Shown here: positions 22,151 through 32,800 of the stretch, piece after piece
Position numbering within the stretch: the first letter of the stretch is position 1
Layout: each line of letters begins with the position of its first letter
Origin: Cornus controversa
Taxonomy: Eukaryota; Streptophyta; Magnoliopsida; Cornales; Cornaceae
Length of the DNA: 64,000 nucleotides
Reading direction: 5' to 3'
Assembly (NCBI GenBank): GCA_026545225.1
Contig: CM048854.1
Location: 27,200,730 to 27,264,729 of the forward strand
The notes under the pieces: generated by a model
Databases searched by the model: none
Told to the model about the DNA's origin: nothing
The model's input: only the letters and a program-made list of their open reading frames with translations
Position numbers and translations under genes: made by a program

Positions 22151-22938
22151 GGGCTAGTTTGGTACGCATGAATGGAGATGGAATGGAATAGTTATTCCAC
22201 CTCTGATTCCCTTTCTCTTGTTTGTTGTATTACATTAAAAATGGAATCGTCATTCCCTTGAAATGCTCATTCTAACGAAAGCATTCATCTTCTTGAGTTA
22301 TGGAATAACCATTCCATTCACACTTCTTATTAAAATCACCCTCTCTCTTCGTTAATTTCTCTCCCTCTTTTACAACTCACTCCAGAATATATATATATAT
22401 ATATATATAAAATAAGTAATTAACGTTAATTTCTCTCTATATATAATATTATGTTATATACCTGCCACACGCCTATATATATATACATGTCACATGCCCA
22501 TATAAATAACTTGTTATATTTTAAGTTGTGAAAGAATAGGAAGGTTCTTGTTTTATCACTTTCAATTTTTAATAAAGTATTAATTTTTTTCGTATAAAAG
22601 ATTATATTAATCTCTTGACTAGAATAAAAAGTTGGATTATATCTTGATTTATAAAGTTTTAATTGAATGGGTAATTTTTTTTTTTTACATGATAATTAAA
22701 TTAAAGTTGGCCAAATATCTCATTTTTAAAATTGATTATGCTTTATGAAAAATATAACATATTAGAATGTATTATTATTTTATTCCTACATCAGTCTCTA
22801 TCTACAGCCAAACATTGGAATGAGACATTCCATTCTATTCTCATTCTCATTCCATTCCCAACTTCATTCCATTCCCATTCCATTTCATTCCTTCATTCCA
22901 TTCCCATTCCATTTCATTCCTGCGTACCAAACTAACAC
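22151..22938. mobile_element. Tourist-like (PIF/Harbinger) MITE, 788 bp
   Basis: The left end GGGCTAGTTTGGTACGC and the reverse complement of the right end, GTGTTAGTTTGGTACGC, match at 15 of 17 positions. Flanked by TAA on both sides. The right end has tandem CATTCCATTCC repeats, which give rise to small spurious ORFs. Confidence 0.8.
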
Positions 22939-23897
22939 TAAAAGTATTCAATTATGTAAGCCAATGTTGGGTCTAATAGATAATTGTAACAAGTCGAGCA
23001 CTTGTCCTCTAACCCAACCTAAATTATTGAATAATGTTGCATACCCACCCTTATATGCTCAAATCCTTCTCTATCCAAATCTGAAGTGAGACAAATTAGC
23101 CCCTCTAGAAGTGTTCCATAAAACATCCATACTTTTTATTTTCTGAGTTCAAGCAAACACACCGACGCCCACTATTTTTTACCCCTATTTGTACTCAAAT
23201 ACTTAAGCTCCCCTTTGAACACTCAACCTCCCCTTTGAACGCTGGACCATTAGCATTAGGCCTTTGGTAGAAGTCATCCATTCTTCATTCCTTAAAATGT
23301 GTCCCTGCTCCCTAAAAAAACAAAAACCTTGAATCCCACGGCCAATGGTTCTATTAGACTCCAATTAAATTGAATGATTCAAAATGTACAGATTTAAATT
23401 TTATTTATTTAGAATGTATATTAAATTAAGATTCCATCAAAATGTATCAATTACTTTGAAAGGCCATAACTGTGCAAATTCAGATAACAAAGTGCAAGGG
23501 CATCTTTGAAACCCACACCAACAAATATACCATAAATTCGTAATGTTTATTGAGATGGGCTAAATCACATATTCCAACAGCTGCTAATCACACATGATGT
23601 CTCCTACATTACCCTTGTGCTCAAATGTAAATATTTAAGATCGAGTGTATTCGTAACCATAACACAAAATTGGTTTGGGAGCCTATGAACCCATGACATA
23701 CAATTGATTTTACTTTTTAGCACAGTAAGTAACAAGTATCAAGTTGTCAAATGAATGCCCTTGATAACAAAAGATATGAAATGTTGAAAACACAACTGAT
23801 CTATTTGTGTGCATAGCTGTCAACTGTATCAAAATGACTCATTCAGGATACCATTTTGGTATATAAAGTTGAGCTAATATTTCAGAAATTTCTCAGC
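22939..23897. other. Downstream region of the IFRD gene
   Basis: Holds the untranslated 3' end of the IFRD transcript next to 23898. Otherwise I see no ORF, RNA or repeat that I can support. Confidence 0.4.
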
Positions 23898-26800
23898 TTA
23901 AGCCACCTCTAGGACTTCCTCTCCACCAAAACCAACTGCGTAGTGACCAGTGTTCCTATCCTGCACATGAAAAAACACATCAGCATACATGTATATATAA
24001 ATGAGAAGTTGACAGCATTTGTCACAACACCAGTGCATGTCATGTCATTATAATGGCTTTACTTGTGCTAAAAAATCTTACGCCATGCCAAAGTGAGTTC
24101 AAACTTTGCCTAAAGAGAAAACATGCCTCGAACTCTAAACTTGAGTATGGCCGCTATGTCCATATGGCCTCATCGGAATGGAAAGTAAGGCTCTACACAT
24201 CAGCCCAGCTCAGACATCGTCTTTAATCTTGTAATGTGGGGTAAAAAATTTCAATTGATGCAACTCCATGTAATATAGGTAAGACCATAAGAAACATAAA
24301 CTCTTGACTTGCTTATGGACAGATCCCCCTCCCAGTTCCCACTTGAAGAAGGTACCAAAGATGGGGGAAGCATAAACATCTAAAAGGGTAATCCTCTGTC
24401 TACAACATTGCATACACCAATCCCTAATACTAAGCTGTAAGATTTTATAGATGAACCTCATTAATATAGTAATGCTCTTCAAAAGTAAATTGAACTAATG
24501 CAATAAACTGCATCTATATGACAAAGCATGATTTCAACAGTACAGTGAACTAATACAATAAACTGCATGTAAATGACATAGCATGACTTTATCTATCAAG
24601 AAGAAAATACCCGGGATATCATTCGTTGCTTGTTCAGCAATTGAGTCCTTGCCTTGTTGACGACTGAGTTTGGAGACTTGTACAACCTCTGTATAAAAGA
24701 TAAAATCACAGCTCTTTTCTAAAAAGAAAATATGGGAATGAAGAAAGAAAACCCACTTGGGAGCAGATCCAAAGAAAGATTAAATCCTACAAGAAATATA
24801 TGCATGTACATACATACATACATACACACACACATATATATATATATATATTTGACAAGCAGCTAACAGACAAACAGACATATGCACTTGTTTCAAACCA
24901 TGATTAAATGACCCTGGAATCCTGAATGTTGAGTACATATTTGGGGATCTATGCATGTATCTGCTAATTCTATCTAATGAGTGCCGAAAGAACTGCTGTG
25001 TCTAACTCATATTTTGTACCCATATCCACATCATGCCATACAAGAAACAGGTACAACAAATGAACAAAATATCAAATAGCACCACTATGGGACTGCATTG
25101 ATACGTGTTGGAGAATATATTATTGGAGTGATTTACGCCTTGATAGAAGATTGATAGGAGTGATTTAAATTTAGTAACTTGGAAAAGTAAGAAGCAGTCA
25201 GTTGTGGCATGATCCAGTGCTGAAGCTCAGTATCGTGCCATGGTTCATACTTCCTATGAGTTAACTTGGTTGAGAACTCTATTACAAGAATTTCGGTTTT
25301 CAATTAAAGACCCATCTCTTCTCTATTGTAATAACCAGACAACTATTCACATTGCCAGTAATCCAGCTTTTCATAAGCGAACCAAGCATATTGAAATTGA
25401 TTGTCATTTTATTCGTTCTAAGGAGACTTCCAAAGAAATTTTGACTTCGTTTGTATCATCCGGTAATCAGTTAGCAGATACCTTTACTAAGGCACTTCCA
25501 AAGCATGCCATTAATTCTTTCTGTAGCAAACTAGAAGTTGTTGACATCTACTCTCCAACTTGAGGGGGAGAACTCTAACTCCACAATTGAGGAACATGTT
25601 TTTATTCCTAAGGCAAAGTATGATTCAATTGTCAAGCGCATCAATTTTCCATCCACTTTCACAACCACTTTGTTCAGTTCAGGTAATACTTGTCTTCTTT
25701 CCTCATCCAGTACATCTTGGATTATTGATTCTAGGGCCTCCGATCATATGACAAGTAACTTTTCTCTTCTTTAAGATTTTTCCCATACTTCCTCTCCCTC
25801 GTTTGTCACGATAGCTAACAGTACCAAATCTCCAATCCAGGGAATTAGTACTGTTAGCACACCTAGTCTAACCTTCTCCTCGGTTTTGTACCTACCTCAG
25901 TTTCCCTTTAATTTATTATATGTTCCTAAACTTACCTCTGCCTTAAACTACTTGGTAACGTTTTTTCGTAACTACTGTATCTTTCAGGATCTAAAGACAG
26001 AGGATTATTAGTGGGGACTTCACAAGGGATGGTCTCTACTACTTTCAAATGTCTCGCTCATCTATTTCATCTGCACTCCATACCACGACTTCTCCGTATC
26101 AATGGCATTGTCATCTTAGGCATCCTTCGTTAAACAATCTTCGACATTTAGTTCTCTCTTTACCTTCTTTTTCTAGTTTCAATTGTAAAACTTGCGAGTT
26201 TAGTAAGCATCATATGACTTCTTTTAAGCTTAGGTCTAATGGCCTTGTTTGCACCCTTTTGAACTAATTCACTCCGACTTTTGGGGTCCAACACGAACTA
26301 CTGGTTTGTCTGGTGAGCGTTATTTTGTTCCATTTAATAATGACTATTCTCGTTTAACTTGGTTATATGTGCTTAAAGATAGATCTCAAGTGTTTCATAC
26401 TTTTAGATCCTTTTATGCTGAAATCATTAATCAATTTGATGCCAAGTTACATATTCTTATGACTAATAATGCTCTTTGTTAGGTTGGTTCAAATTCCTAT
26501 TGTGATTAAGTTTCTATTATAGAGTTGTATCTTATTAGGTAATTTCTTAGTAGGCAAGTCTTCGTCTCAAGGAAGGAAAGTACTTGTTAGGCAAGTCTTG
26601 GGCTCTAAGGAATTGTAATCCTAGTCCACCAAAGAATTGGGTTTTGGGTTCTATAAATAGTTACCTATATTATAGGTTGAGAGAAGTGAGAAGAAAAGAG
26701 GCAATACTCTCATTGTATTTGAGAAGTTACTCTCATTGTTTTTGAGAGGGCAACTTTTGCGTAGAGGTAATACTCTCATTGTTATTGAGAGGACACTTAC

Positions 26801-29800
26801 AGAGAAAATTCTTGTTTAGAATTTGTGATTATCTTTTGAGTGAGATTGGGTGTACAAGGGTTAAGGATTGAGAGTTGAACGTACTTTTGATACAATCTTT
26901 CAACTTGTGTTGATACAATCTATATAGTGAAATCGGGCTCTCCGTGGATGTAGGCCTGTTTTGCCGAACCACATATAATTTTTGGTGTGTTCTTGCAAAT
27001 TTCTTCGGGCTTGTTTACTTATCATCACATCGTAATATTTGGTGGTTCGTGATTGGGGGCTTATTTCTCAACTGTCTCGCTCATCTATTCCATCTGCACT
27101 CCATACCACGACTTCTCCGTATCAGTGGCATTGTCGTCTTAGGCATCCTTCGTTAGACAAATTTCGGCATTTAGTTCCCTCTTTACCTTCTTTTTCTAGT
27201 TTCAATTGTGAAACTTGTGAGTTTAGTAAGCATCATAGGACTTCTTTTAAACTTAGGTCTAATGGGCCTTGTTTGCACCCTTTTGAACTAATTCACTCCG
27301 ACGTTTGGGGTCCAACACGAACTACTGGTTTGTCTGGTGCGCGTTATTTTGTTTCATTTATTGATGACTATTCTCGTTTAACTTGGTTATTTGTGCTTAA
27401 AGATTGATCACAAGTGTTTCATACTTTTAGATCCTTTTATGCTGAAATCACTAATCAATTTGATGCCAAGTTACATATTCTTAGGACTGACAATGCTCTT
27501 GAATATAAAGAAGGTACCTTTTAGCAATTTCTTGAGTCGAGGGGTATCACCCATCAGACATCCTGTGTTGATACTCAACAAAACGAAATTGCTGATAGAA
27601 AGAATGGACCAATACTTGCTATTGCCCATGCTCTAGTGTCTACAACCCAGTTGAAGACAGTGAGAGGCACCTGTTGTGGGACGAGCTCGGATCAATGAGA
27701 AGGAGATGGCCTCTACCTTGGTGTATTGGGGGAGACTTCAACGCAATCAGAAACCCGCCAAAGAGATCTTCCAAGAGTGCGTGGGCACCATCCATGGAGC
27801 AATTTTTAGGATTCATTGATGAGCACCATCTCATAGATATGCCCATGGAGGGGGCTACTTTCACATGGTCTAGCGAGAGGGAGACCCCCACCCTGTCTCA
27901 GCTAGATAGATTCCTTATATCCGGGGATTGGGAGGAGAAATTCTCGGATGAGGTGCAAGCGACTTTGACCAGAGTTACCTCAGACCACACTCCATTAGTT
28001 ATTGACTGTGGGGGCATGACACAGAGGAAAACTCCGTTCAAGTTTGAAAACATGCGGTTACAGGCTGAGGACTTCGAGGAAAGAGTGCGGGGTTGGTGGG
28101 AGGGATTCGCGGTGATTGGTAACTCGAGTTTTGTTCTGGCTGCCAAACTTCGTGTACTAAAAGAGAACATCAAAAAATGGAACAAGGAGGTGTTTGGGAA
28201 CTTGGAATGGAGGAAAAATAGGAAGATGCCGGAAATTGCTAAGTTGGATCGTTTGGAAGATTCTGGAGGTCTTGAGGAGGAGAGAGGTGTGTCCGGCTGA
28301 GATTTATGAGAGAGCAATTTTAGAGGAGATTTCGTGGCGACAGAAATCCAGGGCTTTAGTTGAAAGAAGGGGACAGAAACTCAAGATTCTTCCACCGGCT
28401 TGCAAATGCTCATCGGAGAAATAACCATATTGGGAGGATCATTGTTGACGGGGAGGTTCTTAGCAAAGTGGAAGAGGTGGGAACATGGGTGTCATCCTTC
28501 TACCAGAGACTGTACACGGAAGAGTTTAGCTGGAGACCTCAACTTGACGGGCTGTCGTTTGATCGATTACTAAAGGAGGGACGAGAAGGCCTGGAGAGGC
28601 CTTTTAACGAGGAAAAGGTTATGTTGGCTCTGAAGAGCTGCAAAGCGGACAAAACGTCAGGGCCAGATGGATTTACATCCCATTTCCTTCTAGAAAATTA
28701 GGAGGTGGTAAAGGGAGAGGTGATGGGCACTTTTCATGCTTTCCACTCCCATTGTCGGTTCGAGAAAAGCTTGAATGCCTCCTTCATCGCCCTCAGACCT
28801 ATTAGTTTGATGGGATGCATTTACAAACTTATTGCTAAAATTCTAGCTTCGAGACTAAGCAATGTCATGGATGGCCTTCTTTTGGACCCCCAAAGTGCCT
28901 TCGTAAGAGGACGCCAGATTTTAGACTCTGCTCTTACTGCAATTGAGTGTGTAGATTCTAGAATGAGATGCTGGGTCCAGGAATTTTGTGCAAGATGGAC
29001 ATTGAGAAGGCCTTCAACCATGTTAGTTGGAGCTTCTTGCTTTATTTGCTAGAAAGAATGGGGTTGGGGGAAAGGTGGAGGCGGCGGATCGAGTTTTGTA
29101 TATCCACAATTCGTTTTTCAATGCTTGTGAATGGATCCCCATCGGGTTTCTTCAGTAGCTCTCGGGGGCTCCGACAGGGAGATTCGTTATCCCCCTTTGT
29201 TTCTAATTGTGATGGAGAGCCTCAGCAGGCTGATGAGAAAAGCAGTTGATCTGGGATTCATTACGGGATTCAAGGTGGGCAGAGACGCCCCCAGTCGGAT
29301 TGAAATCTCCCATTTGCTGTTCGCAGATGATACTATTGTGTTTTGCGACGCGAAAGAATCTCAGATGAGATATTTGAGGTGTGTGTTGATTTGCTTCCAG
29401 GCAGTTTCATGGCTTCGAATCAATGTCGGGAAGAGTGTGTTGGCTCCGGTGGGAGTTGTTCCAAATATCGTGGTCTTGGCTAACATTCTAGATTGCGGTG
29501 TCGGTTCTCTCCCAATCACGTATTTGGGTCTGCCGTTGGGAGACTCAGCTAGAAGGGCGGGAGGATGGGACCCGATAGTGGAAAGGTTTGAGAGAAGGCT
29601 TGCGGGATGGAAGAAACAGTACTTGTCCAATGGAGGTAGGGTCACTTTGATTAAAAGTTCTCTATCTTCTCTCCCTACATACTTCCTTTCCCTTTTCCAG
29701 ATTCCTGTCTCAGTTATGGAGAGGCTTAAGAGACTTCAGCGCAACTTTTTTTTTGTGTGTGTTGGGGGGAGGGGGGGGCCTTGGTGATGAATTTAAATAC

Positions 29801-32800
29801 CATCTAGTCAGTTGGCATCAAGTTTGCAAGCCAGTCAAGCTAGGAGGGTTAGGCATAAGGAGTTTGGAGCCTTCAATAAAGGGCTCCTTGGGAAGTGGTT
29901 GTGGAGATTTGGGAAAGAGAGGCAGAGACTCTGGAGGAGACTCATCCTTAGTAGATATGGGGAAGAGCATAGTTGTTAAAGGCTCAAGGCGCACTAAGGC
30001 GCTAAGGCTTCCTGGAGCCTGAGGCGCGAGGCGAGGCGTGGGCCTGACTGAAGTGAGGCGCAAGTTGAATTTTTTTTTTTTTAAATATTACATTTTGTAG
30101 TGAGTGAGTGAAACAATGTAGAACAACTACAATTGAGAGCAAATAAAAGGCATATTCATGGCAATTAACAACAAATGACACAGAAAAACAAATTTCGGAG
30201 TGAGTGAAACAGCATCTGCAGGTGCACCTCGCGCCTTAGGCGCGCCTTGCGCCTCGGGTGCGCCTCGCGCCTCGGTGCCTGAGGAGCGCGCCTCTTTGAA
30301 GGGACCTCGCCTGGGCATACCCTAGGCGCAGAGGCTGCGCCCCGCACCTCAGGCGCGCGCCTTTGACAACTATGGGGAAGAGAGTGGAGGGTGGTGCTCT
30401 AGGGAGGTAAGGACTCCTGCGGAGGTTGGAGTCTGGAAGTCAATCCAAAAAAGGTGGCCAGAGTTTTCCAAATACATAAAATTCAAGGTCGGGAACGGCA
30501 GAAATATTCATTTCTAGGAGGACTAGTGGTGTGAGGAAAGGCCTTTGGCTCAACTTTTTCCAGTCTCTATTGGATCTCGCGCAACTGCCACAGCTTTGTC
30601 TCTTACTACTACCATCTTGATAGTGGAAGAACAATATGGGATGTTTTTTTTTATAAATAGAACAATATGGGATGTTGGGTTCACGAGAAATCTTCAAGAC
30701 TGGGAGATTGAGGATGCCATTCGTTTTTGGAGTCACTCTATCTCCAAGCTGTGAATAACGAAAGGGAAGATTCAATGATATGGATACCCTCTCCAAAGGG
30801 CTTCGAGGTGAGATCCTTCTATAGGAGTATTTCCGGGTTTGAAGGAACGACTTTCCCATGGAAGACTGTGTGGCGAGGGCCCCCCCAAGGTGGCTTTCTT
30901 CGGATGGACCTCCGTTCATGGAAGGATCTTGACCCTTAACAATTTGAGGATAAGACAATGGATCATTGTGAACTGGTGTTGTATGTGCAAGCGAAACAAG
31001 GAGTCAGTTGACTATCTTTTACTATTGGGATTGTTCAGGGTTCAGTAGGTTATGCCTAGCTCCACCAGAGGTTTGATGGAAGCCTGGAGTGGTGGTCTTG
31101 TGAACACCCATGTCCGCAATTTCAAGAAGGCAACCCCCCTGTGCATGTGGTGGTGCTTGTGGAGAGAGCGGAACCGAAGAACGTTTGAGGACGAAGAGAC
31201 TTCTAATGGGATGCTTAAATTCTCAATTCTTTGTACGCTTTCTTATTGGGTTCAAGGTAGATCTTGTAACTTCATGGGAGAAATGGTTGACTTCTTAAAT
31301 TCCTTTGCCTTGTAATTGGTTCTTGTTCAAGGGTCGCCCCACCCTTTTTCTAGGTGCTTTCTAATAAAATCTTTACTTATCAAAAAAAAAAAAAAAAACT
31401 TATAAGCTAAAAATTTGCTTGGAAATAAAACAAACTAACCTTCTCAATGCTAGATACACGAGGTTCAGTTTCCGAATAATGCTTTTTCTTAGGCGCAAAC
31501 CCAAAAATATCATGAAGAAATTCATTTTCCTGTTTAATAAAGAAAAGAGTAATTGAAAAAAGAATGAACATACCAGCAGTTAAAAGAAGATTTTTATAAG
31601 TTCATCCTAATAAAAGATGGGAAAGAAAAAGAACCTGCATGTGTTTAACAAATCCTCCCCCAAGAAAATGCTTCAAAAAGTTCAACTGTCATAAAACCGA
31701 TATTAGAAAACCTTGAAGTGTGGGCTTTCATACTCAAAAAACTGATAGATGAAGCAAAGGAGGAACCTGTATCAGTTCACACCACGTTGTCGTGTGTAGT
31801 GACTCTCCACCAATCTTCATTGAGGTTTCTGGAGAATAACCATCCTGATACTTGCACAAAGTTAGATCACTATTACAACAAACATACATAATCAAAAGCA
31901 TACATTTTGAAACTAATGAAGCAATACCTCAAGAAATTCCAGAATATCACGAAATGAGTTCCGCTGGCTGTTAAGATCCTTCTTAGCAGAACCTTTACCA
32001 CCTGCCTCCACAGAAAGGCTTCTTACTTGATTCAAAATTTTCCCCCTTAATCCCTGTATATGTGCAAATTCCCGAGTTTTATTCCCTTCTTGACTGGAGC
32101 TGTCACTAGGACCTTTAGCTTCACCAGAGAACTTCTCCAAGTTTCCTATCTCAAAAATTACAGCAAGTGCTTCACCAGCTGCAATGCGCACAGATCTATC
32201 ATCCTTGTCTAGCAGACTAGAAAAATAAGAAATCGACCTGCATCATTTGCTCAAGAAGTAAGTTTCTTTCTCATTAAATATGCCTCACACCAACCATTGG
32301 CTTTGAACTCCAATGGCATACATTGTGCCCCCTCCCCAGAGATTGCAGCAAGGTTTAAATCCTAAAGTACGTTATACCCAACATAGTCACAGTGAGAACA
32401 CCCCCTCAAGGAATTAATCATATGTAAATAAGTGTTCAAGAGTGCCCAAAATGCCCCGAGTGTGTGTCACACACACACACAAACACAGAGAGAGAGATCA
32501 CTGATGCTACAAACAATATTTACTCACTCTTGCCAAATTTTAGGATCAAGTGTCCATCCATTCATAGTTGTAAGAAGAAATGACCAAGCAGACACCACTG
32601 TTGTAATTATAGCAGGTGAAGGCTTAGTGGCAACTACCTGGAAGTGAAATAGCATTAGCTTTCCATACAAAGTTCAACAACCACCACCATGAAATCAATT
32701 TACATGTGCATGAAGACTTAACAGCATTACATATCAAAGCAACAGTAGGTGACATAAAAAGTATGGTCATAATTTTTCATTGATCTCAACCTGTAAAAAG

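Larger units (their letters stand above)
24689..31439 (-). other. Intron 11 of the IFRD gene, TE-inflated (6751 bp)
   Basis: The donor (minus strand, AAG|GTTAGT) lies at 31439 and the acceptor (TTATACAG) at 24689. Flanking exons 11 and 12 join in frame as ...SSIEK|RLYKSPN..., the expected IFRD C-terminal order, so this really is one intron. The first 40 bp (31439-31400) and the last stretch (about 24689-25140) look like original intron. Between them lie copia pieces and an L1-type LINE, both on the plus strand and so antisense to the gene. All other introns except intron 3 (1424 bp) are 79-650 bp. Confidence 0.85.

Noticed and set aside
22732-23089. Two overlapping ORFs rich in Ser/Phe/Pro/His
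   Set aside because: Produced by the CATTCCATTCC repeats at the right end of the Tourist-like MITE.
27898-28317. 139-codon minus-strand ORF
   Set aside because: Shadow of the LINE endonuclease reading on the plus strand, which has clear motifs.
30127-30347. Two Ala/Arg-rich minus-strand ORFs
   Set aside because: Created by the GC-rich repeats of the 407-bp MITE.
30440-30958. 172-codon minus-strand ORF
   Set aside because: Antisense to the degraded LINE C-terminal region; no domain recognised.
31913-32191. Short minus-strand ORF as a stand-alone gene
   Set aside because: It is exon 8 of the IFRD gene read into the intron.
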